From Epinephelus fuscoguttatus (Eukaryota > Chordata > Actinopteri > Perciformes > Serranidae): a DNA stretch of 64,000 nt. The translations under genes were made by a program, and so were the position numbers. Location of the stretch: contig NC_064773.1 in assembly GCF_011397635.1 (NCBI RefSeq), positions 3,214,501-3,278,500 of the forward strand, in the 5' to 3' direction. This document shows positions 49,504 through 61,046 of this stretch, piece by piece; position 1 is the stretch's first letter; each line of letters opens with the position of its first letter. A model generated the notes under the pieces. The model was not told the origin of the DNA. It saw nothing but the letters and a program-made list of their open reading frames with translations, and made no database searches.

Positions 49504-50846
49504 GTTTAGTATAATACCTGAGTTTTGTTATTGAAAGATGAATGTTTGGCGTTCAAATCTCCCATTATTACAACTGTCTTTTCTTTTAGGAGGGTTTCTT
49601 GAAAGAGATGTGGAGATGGAGTGACAAAGCTTGACAGAGCTTAACTCTGGCAGTAACAAATTCATTATTCTGGGCTTGTTCAGGACTCAGTGAGATCGTA
49701 GTTTCATGATAAACTGGTCTTTTAATAAGCAGAGCCACTCCTCCACCTTTTCCCTGAGGTCTGTCACTTCTTATGATGTCATATCCTGGTAGAGAGAAAT
49801 CGATGTGGGGGGAGAGGAATGTTTCATTTACTGAAGCTACATGCACGTCTTTTTCCTGTAGAATGTGCAGCAGCTCTTCTGTTTCATCTTATGCCTCTTA
49901 TGTTAATATGAAAAATGTTAAATTGGTCCTTTTTTTCTTTCTCTTTCTTTAACTTTTTATTGGAAGTGTTTTTCCAGACATTTCCAGATGACTTCAAATT
50001 GTTTTCCGTCCTGGCACAAGGTCTTCAGGTCATCTTGGAGGGTGGTGCGTTGTGCTAGGGGTCTAGGAGAGACTGGGTCCATGGGGGGGCCGGATCTGGG
50101 ATAAATATGTTGGACATTGCTTGGAAGCTGCAGAATGATTACCACCACAGTTAGCACATTTTGCTTCATGTTTGGCTTTGTCACATGTTTTGTGTGAGTG
50201 TTCTTCTCCACATCTGACACATTTAGATTTGTTTCTGCACTGTGGGGCTGTGTGGTTAAACCCCTGGCAGTTGAAACACTGTGTGATGTTTGGAGCAGTG
50301 TGTGCTTTTTCGACCCGATAGTGGAAAAAGTCCATGAAAAATCCTTCCCTTAGAAGTTTAGTGGCATCATCAGGGTTAGTGAAGGAGTTCTCCTGCTGAT
50401 GATGCGGTGGGCTCTCAGTATCTCAGTGCCTTGGTTATTCAGTTCCTCTTTGATTTGGTCGACAGTGATGTTGAGTGATGGTCCTTTAATGATGATTTGC
50501 CTGTCGGTTTGTTGTGGTCCTGTCCTGCCTTGGTGGTTTGCCAGCTTCACGCTGAGGTTGGAGCTTTGAAAAGCTTTTTCATTGATTTGGGGTCTTTTGG
50601 GAAAACCAGCAGCCCTCCCCGCTGCAAGTTAACCAACTTATGGAGTGATATTGTTGGTTTACAGCGCATTATTTCTTTGGCAATGTCCTTTTCAGTTTGA
50701 AATACTGCTCTGTTGATGTTGTCAATGATTATTGGTGGGGGAGCGTTAGACTGCTGTGTTGTTTCAGGTGGTGGCGTTGAAAAAAGGTTTTGATATTTAG
50801 ATTTTTTTTTAGATACTTTAAGTATTGTAGTTGAAAGAAACATGTT

Positions 50847-50851
<5 letters not shown>
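49504..50851 (-). mobile_element. I/Nimb-like LINE, ORF1 and endonuclease start
   Basis: Minus-strand 50843-50000 encodes a gag-like RNA-binding ORF1 in several frames. It ends with three zinc knuckles (CFNCQGFNHTAPQC, CVRCGEEHSHKTC, CANCGGNHSAASKQC). 49846-49586 encodes part of the endonuclease domain (VNETFLSPHIDFSLPGYDII, GKGGGVALLIK). The copy is cut off at 49504, where the H2A 3' flank begins. Frameshifts separate the ORF1 pieces. Confidence 0.75.

Positions 50852-50878
<27 letters not shown>
50852..50878 (+). repeat. 27-bp poly(A) tract
   Basis: Uninterrupted A run on the plus strand, at the junction between two minus-strand LINE pieces. The strand is wrong for the tail of either piece. 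Confidence 0.9.
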
Positions 50879-53330
50879 TTCATGAATGTTATTTATTTTT
50901 TATCAAATGTCCCTTACAGTGGACATCGGGTCTTGCTTGGTGTAAAATTTCGTTTTTTTTCTAACAGATAAATTACATTTCTTTTCATTTCCTGAACACT
51001 TAAAACAGATTAATGCAACTTTTTTCATTTCATGAGCATTTAAAAACAGTTAAATGCATTCAATAAAAAATGTTTACAAAAAAACAGTTAGATAAAGGAA
51101 ACACATCTGAACACTAAAACATCATTTGAAGTAGTAACATCTCATTGTGGAGCTTTTTAAGTAAACTGCGTTCTGCACACTTGATAGTCACCTAAAGCTG
51201 GGTTTAGGTCACATCACACACAGCACGAACAACAGATCAATCAAAGGGTTAATTAGTCACCATGACACCATCACAATCTGTTCACTCTGCTCACCATGCA
51301 ATATAAAAATAATTTTCTTTTTTCTTTTTTCTCTTTTCCCCCATTTTCCCCCTCTATTTTCCTTTAACCCTGACTAGTTAAAAAAAAAAACAACTATATT
51401 AAGACTGCAGAATATCGATAATAGGACACATTTGTAAAAAAAAAAACAAAAAAAAAACAAACTATAAAACAAAGTCTAGCAACTTTTCAGTTGCCCTATC
51501 TTAAAATCAATAATTAAAATAATCAAATAGAACAATAAAGAAATAAAACAATAAAGAAAAGTCAGAGCAAAATCCTTTAAATATCTAAAATGTGTTGTGG
51601 TTGTGTTGGGTTTCTATATTGTGTTTCAGTAGAACAGACAGGGGAGTGGTGCAAATGAATCTGGGTGGGTTTGTTCTTTCTTCCTCAATGATTAGTTGGA
51701 GTGATGGATTTGTTTCAGCCCTGTGAAGATACTTTTTTCCCAAACAGACCATTCGTTCTTGCAGTGTCATGAAGCCAGAGAGAAGGTGGGTGTATTTGTT
51801 GCTTGTGTATTTGGGGATTCTGTAGCACATTTTTATTGCAATGTTTTGTATGGTCTGGAGTTTGTTTAGTTGTGCTGCCCCTACATTACACCAGGCAGGC
51901 GCTGCATATTCGAACAGAGGTCGAATATAAGACTGGTACACCCTTGAAGCCGTTTCTGGATTTGCTCCTCCTCCTTTTCTGCAGAGCACTTTCAGATGGT
52001 TCAACCTTCATCTGGCCTCATTTTCCATGTCAGCAATATGTGCTGTCCACTGCATGTTTTGTTGGAAGGTAACTCCTAGAAATTTTGCTGTTGGTGTGAC
52101 CTGAAGAGTTCTTCCATACAGCTTGAGGTTTATTTGGTGGTTTTTGCGTGGGTGTCTGGTGAAGATTACACATTGTGTTTTTGTAGGATTCAGTTTCACT
52201 CTCCACATGTTTGCCCAGCCTTCCATCTCTGTGATGCACACCTGGAGCTTTTTGGCAGCATATTTTATATTCTTTGCTGTGGCCCAATAACAGAGGTCGT
52301 CTGCGAACTGCGAGACCTGTCCCTTTCCTCTAGGTGGATAATATATGTCACAAATATACAGTAAAAACAGCAGAGGACTGAGGGCTGAGCCTTGGAGCAC
52401 ACCAACTTCTGGGCTGAATCTGGAAGAGACTGAGGTTCCAACTTTGACTGCGATTTCTCTGTCATTTAAAAAACTGTTTAAAAGCACCACCATTTGTTGT
52501 GGGAGTTTTAGATTCTGATCCAGCAACCTGTATACAAGTCCATCATGCCACATTTTATCGAATGCCTTCTCAGTATCAAAGAAGACTCCAATCGTCACTT
52601 CTTTTTTATTAAAGCCACGCTGTACATCCTCTGCCAGCCTCAAGATGTTGTCAGTTGTACTTCTTTCCCTCCTCAATCCTGCCTGGTGGACCCCCAAAAC
52701 TCCCAGAGCATCAAAATGTCTTTGAAGCCTGTCAGCCAGCACTCTCTCCAGTAGTTTGCCCAGAGTACTCAGGAGGCTGATGGGTCTATAGTTGGCTGCC
52801 AGGTGAGGATCTTTGTGTGGTTTGGGAATCATGGTGACCAGAGCTGATTTCCAGGGCCTAGGGAAGTAACCAGTATGGAGGCAGATTGTGAAGAGGTCTG
52901 CGAGTTGAGCCAGATATTCTGTTGCTGATTCTTTGATGAGTCTATTGTCTACACCATCTTCCCCCGGGACTTTGACTTTGAGTTTCTTGAGATGCTCTTG
53001 GAGTTCGGTTATTGTGACAGCTTTAATCAGAGGGTTATTGGTATCTGTGTTTGTTGTTATGGGTAGATGTGTAGGCAGACTGACCTGCCGCTCTACAATC
53101 TCTTTCCACTCTGGATCGAATAAAGGGTCCTCTGGGCGAATGGACGTTCAGGTGCTCTTTAAAAACATTGGCCTTTTCTTTTTCTTCTTCAATAATCTTG
53201 TCATTATTTCTTAATACTGAGACTTTAGAGTTGTTTTTCTTTCCATTTATTTGGTGATTTTTTTGCCAGAATGTTTTTGGGTTCGGGTCATTATTTAGGT
53301 CACTTTCCTCCCTTGATGCCATAAAATGTG
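50879..53330 (-). mobile_element. I/Nimb-like LINE, reverse transcriptase part
   Basis: Minus-strand 53322-53035 encodes the linker between endonuclease and RT (ESDLNNDPNPKTFWQKNHQI). 52832-52008 encodes a 274-codon RT stretch (MIPKPHKDPHLAANYRPISL, VLGVHQAGLRRERSTTDNI, QFADDLCYWATAK catalytic box, KFLGVTF). 52004-51585 encodes the C-terminal domain (YQSYIRPLFEYAAPAWCNVG). 50879-51580 is AT-rich non-coding, presumably 3' UTR. This is the best preserved RT in the window but is missing the endonuclease and is frameshifted around 53030-52830 and 52006. Confidence 0.8.
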
Positions 53331-53670
53331 GAAGCTGTGATTCCTGCTGTGTTGAAAAGAGAGTGCATGTGCTCTGTTAGCCACACCCCCACAACTGTGG
53401 CATCATTAGAAAGCCCAGGATGTCCTCTTGACAGTACAGTGGGACTCAGATAGATTGCATAAATGATGTTTAACTTAGAGGTCTCAGACTCATGTCCCCC
53501 ACAGAGGACATTTAATGCATGAGATTACAGAAAGGTGGCTTATTTTCATCTCCAGTCCCATTGGCAGGTTGGTGTGAAACCCAAAATCAATGCCAACAAA
53601 AGAAAATAAAATACACAGAAGAACAACATAAGGACAACAAAAGTAAACCACAAAGCACGAGTGATTAGTG
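53331..53670. other. unassigned sequence
   Basis: No gene or repeat signature that I recognise. Confidence 0.4.
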
Positions 53671-54120
53671 ATGGCGAGATGAAGCTGATGGGCCGAAGCT
53701 TCATGGTGCTTCATTTGCTCTACTGTGCCATCAAGTGGACAATAAATGTAAAACAGGCAGAGTGATTATAATGGCACCATGGCTTTGGTGTGTGAAGCTT
53801 TGAATGAATGATGTTTGTGACACCAATACATAAATTATGAACTTATCAATATGATGTCTGTATGATACAATGGCAGAGTCAAAAGGGAAAGTGGAAACAA
53901 ATTGGGGAGAGGGCTGTGATGTGACTGTGCTTATGTTACTAGGGACATTTTATTCATTTTTATTTAGAAATAACTTTTCCACAGTGCTGGGCCTCAGACG
54001 GTTTCTTTTTTTAACTATTGTTTCTTAATAAGAATGAATGGAACCTTCCCTGTACCGTACATCACTGAAAGTTACACAAGCTTAAACTAATGCCAATTTT
54101 CAGAAGTGATACAGAACACG
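53671..54120 (+). mobile_element. hAT remnant
   Basis: TAGTGATGG at 53671 with GAAGCTTCATGGTGCTTCAT just after is a hAT terminal repeat like that at 3979. 54024-54060 is the reverse complement of the hAT 3' coding end near 28010 (FLNKNEWNL). The transposase body is deleted. Confidence 0.6.
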
Positions 54121-54360
54121 AATATTACCCCTCCTGCCATTATTATATTATATTATATTATATTATATATCATATGACAATACACCACAATTTAATTTTT
54201 CGCCAAATGATTGGTTTGCATTCACAAAACTACTACAGTTTATTAAAAATGTATGTGATATAGAATAGCCATAATATACTGACTAGAAAATACATTATAG
54301 TCATAAAAATAATTGAATTATAATAATTAAGTTTATATAAAACAGAACATAACTGCTCTT

Positions 54361-54513
54361 TCGCTTCTGACGGTGGTTTCAGACAGTCACAGCTGCACAG
54401 CTCTGTACAGTCGAGTGACGCTGAACGCAGAAGGGTGTAATTCCAGCCACGATGTAAATGAGACTGTGCTGTTGCTCGCACAGGATTGGTCAGTCCCTGA
54501 AGCTGGTGAACAT
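54361..54513 (-). promoter_or_regulatory. orphan histone-like promoter relic (arm C)
   Basis: The same CCAAT and CTCATTTACAT pair on the minus strand (ATGTAAATGAG near 54452, ATTGG near 54485). Here it is not followed by the LINE, showing that no histone gene lay directly behind it before the insertion. Confidence 0.4.
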
Positions 54514-54945
54514 GACACTGAGTGGCTGGGGGAGAAAGAAGAGAGAAAATAGAGTTAATGTTGAGTTTAATCTATTATGTTGCGATTTCAATGCACTTAC
54601 TGATAGAAAAGATGGAGCTGCTGCCACTTCTTTCCAGTGTAGCTGCTCATATTTAGTGGAACAGGAAAGAAGTTGTTTCTTTTGAATATGTGTTAAGTTA
54701 ACTCCTACAGTAGCATGGATGATAAAAGAGATGAAGAGTAATGACAAGAGGATGTTATCAGGAGAAATTGGACTGGAGGCAAAATATGTGTGGCCGGCCC
54801 AGCATAGGGGATATATGATAGGGTTTATGATCTGTCTCTTTGATGTGTGATCAGCTGTTATTTGAAGCATTTTACGTGCTTTGTTGAGTGAAAGCTTGGC
54901 AGTGATTTGGTGTATGATTACTATGCTTGTCTTCATAATGTCCAT
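54490..54945 (-). other. 151-codon open frame with possible mini-intron (arm C)
   Basis: Translation is the same as the A and B copies, although arm C differs elsewhere. Confidence 0.3.
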
Positions 54946-55029
54946 TTTAAATCCAAGTGTGTGTGTGTGTGTGTGTGTGCAGATATTACTAATACAATAG
55001 AAAGCATTGCTCTTTAATGATGATGTGGG

Positions 55030-55045
55030 TGGCTCTTAAAAGAGC
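55030..55045 (-). terminator. histone mRNA 3' stem-loop (H1, arm C)
   Basis: GGCTCTTAAAAGAGCC on the plus strand, 21 bp past the H1 stop. Confidence 0.95.
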
Positions 55046-55066
55046 CTTTGTTGAGAGTGAGGACAG

Positions 55067-55700
55067 CTCACTTCTTCTTGGGTGCTGCTTTCTTGGCAGG
55101 CTTTGGCGGCAGGTTTCTTCGATGGCTTCTGGCCACCTTGGGTTTAGCGGGGCCTTAGCAGGCTTCTTTGCGGGCTTTGCAGGGCTCTTGGCGTTCTTGG
55201 CTGCTTTCTTGGCGGCTGCGGGTTTGGTGGACTTCTGACGGCTTTCTTCGGGAAGCTGCCTTCTGGCTGGCGCAGTCTTCTTGGCCGCTGCGGGTTTCTT
55301 GGCTGCGGACTTCTTGGCGGCTGCGGGCTTCTTGGCTTTAACAGGTTTCTGGCCGCTGGCTTGGCCTTGGGGGCGTCTGCCTTCTTGGCCATCTTGAAGG
55401 AGCCGGAGGCCCCGGTCCCTTGACCTGAACCAGGTCCCCTTCTCCACCAGCCTCTTGATGGCGGTCTTGATGCGGGCCTTGTTCTTGTCCACATCGTAGC
55501 CGCCGGCAGCCAGAGCCTTCTTCAGGGCGGCCGTAGACACGCCGCCTCGCTCCTTGGATGCGGCCACAGCTTTAACGATCAGCTCGCTGACGCTGAGGCT
55601 GCTCTTCTGGGTGCGGTGGATCTCTTCTTGGCTGGTTTAGCTGCTTTGGCAATGCAGCGGCGGCTGGAGCGGGAGCTGGAGCTGGAGCTACTTCTGCCAT
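55067..55700 (-). pseudogene. linker histone H1, many small indels (arm C)
   Basis: The start (CAT at 55698-55700) and stop (TCA at 55067-55069) are conserved, but the 634-bp span holds at least eight short indels against the A and B copies. Examples are GGCTTCTGGCC for GGCTTCTTGGCC near 55127 and GCGGGGCC for GCGGGGGCC near 55150. The globular domain from KERGG to about 55440 reads normally ([20 protein letters not shown]). Most changes are single-base losses in homopolymers with few substitutions, so unpolished long-read error is the first explanation; real pseudogenisation is the alternative. H1 box TGTGTTT (complement of AAACACA) at 55861-55867. Confidence 0.85.
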
Positions 55701-56588
55701 CTTCTATTGCAGTTGTTGGATTGTCACTGAGGACAAGACGAGAGTGTGACTGGACTGTTGGAGAGCTCCGAGCAGGAGGCTGTCCTTAAACACACCATGA
55801 GAACCGTGGAGACTCAAGGCAGCCCGTGGCTCCTCCGTGCAGTGTGGATGCCGTGCAACTTGTGTTTTCTCTGGACTGCTAAAAGAGTCCAAACTAAATG
55901 TGTGACAGGTGCTGAAGGCTGACAGCGAAGGGGCCGATAGCGGACTTGTGTCTCTTCATATTCAAGTCATGGAGAGCTCTGATGCTGTCTGCATTTTGTG
56001 TGTGGAGCCTCCAAACCTCACCTATTGCCGCCGTGGCCAGCGCTGCTCGGCGGCTTTTCTCACTCATTTGTCTCCTAAAATGATTTCAAATGCATCACAG
56101 CTCCATCAAAAGCCGTTTTCCAGCTGGCCCACATGTTTGTTCAGGGACTCCGTGTAAAAACAGCCATGTGCTGTCGATGACTTTGCAATAAAGTCCCGTT
56201 TTTGTGGTGGCAGCAAACACGCCGTTGATGGCCGAGGCTCATGGTGCAGTTTAGCCAGACTTGCCATCGCAGCTGCTGCTGTGACTCCTTTAGATTGAAA
56301 TAGTTCATAACTTTGTCCTATTAATGATCAAACACACTGACAAATACATGTCAGCTGTCTGTGGAAGCAGCAAGTGACTTTCAATGTTACACTGACACTC
56401 TTTCAGTTCCATCATGATCACATGAACATTATGGATGGACAGATCATTGTAGGCTAATAGTGCAGAGAGTTGTGATGGAGAAGAAGTTTCACCTCTTACC
56501 ACTTTGAGAAACATTCTAGATCTAATTTATCAAGTGCACAAAAAGTTAAGTTCACAATATCAGATTATGTCCACTAGATGGTGACAAC
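55701..56588 (-). promoter_or_regulatory. H1 5' flank and promoter block (arm C)
   Basis: Reverse counterpart of 23369-24254, including the identical 69-codon frame (56514-56305). Confidence 0.6.
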
Positions 56589-57155
56589 TATATATTTTAA
56601 ATTGTTTACTTGAACATCAGACACAAACAAGACACAGAGGATTTAACTGGCCCACAGTTAACACTTTGTCATGTTTGTACAACATATTGTGAAACATACC
56701 AAGCCTTTAACATCACCCTTTTTCCTCCCAAATCTCATTTCTTTTCACAACATTTAACAGTTTCTTTACTAAACTCCTTTTATTTATTCTTTGTTATTCT
56801 TCTTTTAGCATTTTCTTGTCAACAACTTATACAAAGAGAATGTACCACTTCAATGATATTAACAGGTTGACATGATGAAGACTGAGATGTGATAAATAAC
56901 AGGGTAAACATGTTTTTGATTGTTTGTCATGACCACCTCATAGTAAACAACTGAAGTTAAAATTCACCTTCATTCACTATGAACAGCTCATGTATTTATG
57001 TAAATGTATCAGTACAGTTTGAAACATGATTTCTGTTCAAACAATCGCACTTCAAAAACTTCAGGAGCAGCAGAGACCCACTGACAGGCAACAGTTCACT
57101 GTCTGAGGGACTGAAACACTTGTTTGCTGATTGGAGAAAGTACTGGACTGTTGTT

Positions 57156-59205
57156 TCACCGCAGCTGGACAGACACTGCTGACCCCTGGTTTACGCTGCA
57201 GCCACAAGACATCAGACGAGAGGTTTTCACTGATATCTGTAATCTCTCCAACCTGAGGTCAAACGAGTCCTGAAAGCTGTGAATTTCAAGAAAGCAACAG
57301 GTTCGGATGGGGTCCCTGGCAGAGTCCACAAGGACTGCGTTCACCAGCTTGCAGAGGTTTTCACTGATATCTGTAATCTCTGCAACCTGTCTAAAATGAT
57401 GGGTGTTGTGCAACTGGTCTACAGTCATTCAGAGAGCTGATGTTGGTCTGCTTGGGCACTGGGATGATGGTGGCTGTTTTTAAAGTGTGCCTTGGAAGAG
57501 CCGTCCTGGGGCAGGAGGATAGAGTTGGCCTCACACCTGCTGGAGTCTGACCTCAGCACAGGAGCACCACAAGACTGTGTGCTTAGCTCCGCCCCTACTC
57601 CTCCATACCTACAACTGCACACCTTCACAACCTTCAAATGTCTTTAACTCTCTTATTAATCCTTGAGACACAGATCCAGTTGAGCCTTCATCTCTGTGTG
57701 AAGACTTTGAGATATTTTATTGATCAAATCTGTTTTTTAGTTTTCTTTCTAACACTGCTGTCTCTGACCCCTCTGTCCCTCCTTTGTGCTCGGCTGTCTT
57801 CCAGGAGTTTGAGCCAGTTTCATTTATGTGATATAATTAATCAGCTACATCCTGCAAACTGCTCTGTTGACAGTATTCCTCTTTGTTTATTTAAAGATGT
57901 TTTTAATACTGTTGGGTCTAGCATTTTAACCTTGGTTAACTCATCCCTTAGCTCAGGTGTGTTCCTGCTGCTTTTAATAAGCATGCAGTTGTGAAACTTC
58001 TTTTAAAAAGAGAGAAACTTGGACCCTGCAGTTCTTTCTAATTTTAGACCAAAAACCAAACTCCCCTTTCTATCCTGCATCTTGGAGAGGATTTTAGTAT
58101 TTATGAAAAGTTTCAGTCTGGTTTGAAGCCCCGCCACAGCATGTGAAAGTGCACTGCAGCCTCCAACGAGAAGTATAAATTCCTGTTAGTTTTGAATTCC
58201 TGGGGACCCACATCAGCGAGGAGCTCATGTGGACGTTTATCTGGCCTCCCCTGTCTTGTTCACTCTGTACACCTCTGATTTAACGTGCAACTCTGAGTCA
58301 CGCCACATGCAGAAGTTCCCAGATGACACTGCGATTGTTGAGTGTATAAGAAGCGGACAAGAGGGCGAGTACAGGAGACTGGTGGAGGTCTTTGTGAAAA
58401 GGTGCTGGTCAAACCATCTGCAGCTGAAAACCTATAAGACCAGAGAGATGGTGGTGGACTTCCAGAGGACGAGACCTCCCTTATGTCCGTTACAGAGAGA
58501 AGGACTCTTGACAAACTGCTGTCCATCATGGACAATGCCCGCCACCCTCTGCACAGCACACTCACTAAGCAGAGTATGTTCAGTGGCAGACTTCTCTCTC
58601 AGTCCTGCTCAACAGACAGACAGACAGACTGAGGAAGTCTTTTGTCCCCCAGGTCATAAGGTTATTCAGCTCCTCCCAACGACAGCAGGCTGGAACGAAC
58701 TACATTATCTTTAGAAATGTTCTCCTTGTTTGCATTTGTATTTGTCTAAATATTCACCTCTGTGAGCATTTCATATTTAACCGTATGCGCTTTTTATGTT
58801 TCCCAGCATTCCTTATTTATTACAGTCTTTACTTTACTTCTAAGCTCCTTCTTACAAGAGAAACAAATTAAAATCTGCATCTGCACTGGTGTCTGTACAT
58901 ATATGTATCTATGCCTATCATCCATAGCAAAGTATTGATTACTTCTAATCACTGCACTGCTCTCACACTTTAATCTAATCACCTTACACTGCAATACCTG
59001 CACTGTCAACCACAAATATGTACTATAACATCACAAAGATATCACTGTGACAGCTCTCTGTAGTGATCCTGGTACGATCATTTCACTGCGGTGTGTTTTT
59101 TATTTATTTTGTACCTATTTTTTTCCTATCTATGTGTGTCTGTGTGTGTTGTGTAAAAGCTACTGGGTGCGGGATTAATAAAGTATCATCTATCTGTTAA
59201 AAATA
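57156..59205 (+). mobile_element. Rex1-like LINE with L2 piece (arm C)
   Basis: Inverted counterpart of 20744-22800. The RT piece at 58229-58714 differs by one residue (VECIRSG for VGCIRSG). Confidence 0.75.
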
Positions 59206-59394
59206 TGTGTTTTGAGACGTCATTTAAAAAACAAATGTAGAAATGTAATGATGTTGTTGTTCAAAGTGACTCCTGACTGGATGGTTTTGAAAGAAAAGAA
59301 AACTGATATCACGGTTCTGATCCTTGAACCAGCCCAGCAGCAGAAACATGAGTCACATCCGGGGAACGTTTCTACACTGCATGAGGCTCTGAAT

Positions 59395-59504
59395 ATCAGC
59401 CAATGGCAGAGTGGGGACAGCACACTGTATTTGCATAGGTTTCTTTTATATCGCAGCGCCTGACCCGTCAGCACATACTCGTCGGTTCCCAGCAGAGCGA
59501 CAAC
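59395..59504 (+). promoter_or_regulatory. H2B promoter (arm C)
   Basis: CCAAT 59400-59404, octamer ATTTGCAT 59429-59436, and a TTTTATATC box just downstream, about 55 bp before the ATG. Confidence 0.85.
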
Positions 59505-59877
59505 ATGCCTGATACTACAGTCAAAGCGCCCAAGAAGGGCTCAAAGAAAGGCGCCACCAAGAACGTCAGCAAGAGCGGCAATAAGGAGGACCAAGAGGAG
59601 GGAGAGCTACGCCATCTACGTGTACAAGGTGCTGAAGCAGGTCCACCCCGACACCGGCATCTCCTCCAAGGCCATGGGCATCATGAACTCCTTCGTCAGC
59701 GACATCTTTGAGCGCATCGCCGGTGAGGCCTCCCGTCTGGCTCACTACAACAAGCGCTCCACCATCACTTCCAGGGAGATCCAGACCGCCGTCCGCCTGC
59801 TGCTGCCCGGGGAGCTGGCCAAGCACGCCGTGTCTGAGGGCACCAAGGCCGTCACCAAGTACACCAGCTCCAAGTAG
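59505..59877 (+). pseudogene. histone H2B with 5-bp deletion (arm C)
   Basis: It starts [20 protein letters not shown] like the other H2Bs and ends KYTSSK, but the span is 373 bp instead of 378. Five bases (AAGAG) are missing in the purine-rich KKRRTKRR codons near 59584, shifting the frame after about residue 27; the fold itself (59620-59877) is an intact frame. A 5-bp loss is less typical of homopolymer error than the H1 changes, so this copy might be a real null allele. The promoter and stem-loop are intact. Confidence 0.88.
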
Positions 59878-59908
59878 ACACTGCTGCTGCTGCCTCCGCT
59901 ATTCAACC

Positions 59909-59924
59909 AACGGCTCTTTTAAGA
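59909..59924 (+). terminator. histone mRNA 3' stem-loop (H2B, arm C)
   Basis: GGCTCTTTTAAGAGCC, 31 bp after the stop. Confidence 0.95.
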
Positions 59925-60257
59925 GCCACCCACTATATCTTTAAGAGCAAAGTTGTCTGATTACTACTTCAAATTATTCATCCACTGTTGCTTGTGCTGC
60001 CAAAGCCTCTTGTTTGCACTTCACTGTGGCTGCTGAGAGAAATCACGAAGAAGAAGAAGACACATGTCGACTTGTGATTTGGCATCAAAAACTTTAAGAA
60101 AGTGCTGGTTTAATCTTTACAGTGTGTGAGCACAAGGCAGAGATATAAACTTTCCCTGGATTGCATCATGTGCAGTGTTGAGCAACATCAACACAACTTA
60201 ACCTGGACACACGGAGTTTGATTTTGTATTGACAAACTACTCACTTCAACCAAATGT

Positions 60258-60928
60258 ATTTATACAACAGTTAGTTCCGGCCCTGCAATCTGATTGGTCG
60301 AGAGACAGTAAAACCGTGATGATATTGGAGTATAACATCACGGTTATTTCACTGTGTATGTATCACTCCGCCTCACAGCTGATTGCAATCAACAATCAAA
60401 TCAAAACTGACGGTTAGTGTCAGTGAGGTCAGCAGTTGCGTTGTAGGCTAATTAATTCATCCACTGTCAAACAGCCAAAAATATGGATTTATTTCCTAAA
60501 ATAAGTTTTGAATTGAACTATGAGTGGTCATCAGAGGAAGATGAGGAGAGGAGAAGCTGAATCCATCTGAGCACACATCCAGGTTTGTCAGTGTTTCATC
60601 AGCGGAGCTCAATGACTTGGAGAAAAGCAACATACTGTCAGATCAGAAGGCAGAGTCGGCTGTGCCTGTGAAGCCACAGTCCACCATGCAGTCACCACAG
60701 ACTTATTTCACCGGCTGCACAATGAATGGAAACGTGCAGATAAATGTGTATAAAGAGTAAGTGCCTGGTGCACCATGTCTGCGTTACATAGCAACGGTGA
60801 CAGCGGAGTCCTGAGGGAACTATTTTTGTTGGCGGAAGACAAATAAAATGCTTAAATTATCTATTTTGTCCTCATTTTTCAACATTTCTTAAGCCTTGCT
60901 TATTTAACTGTTGAACTGTTGTATAAAA
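60258..60928 (+). mobile_element. short element with inverted ends (arm C)
   Basis: Inverted counterpart of 18986-19660. The acidic frame (60483-60760) has lost one base near 60547, and the GTAAGT donor at its end is kept. Confidence 0.5.
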
Positions 60929-61046
60929 GCAACTAAACTATTCCTCGTGCGGCCTCGTGCCTACGACCGAATCACAGCCGTGACGATATCACAGTACAAC
61001 ATCATGAGCTCAAGTGTGATATTGCTTAATTATAAGGCACATTTAA

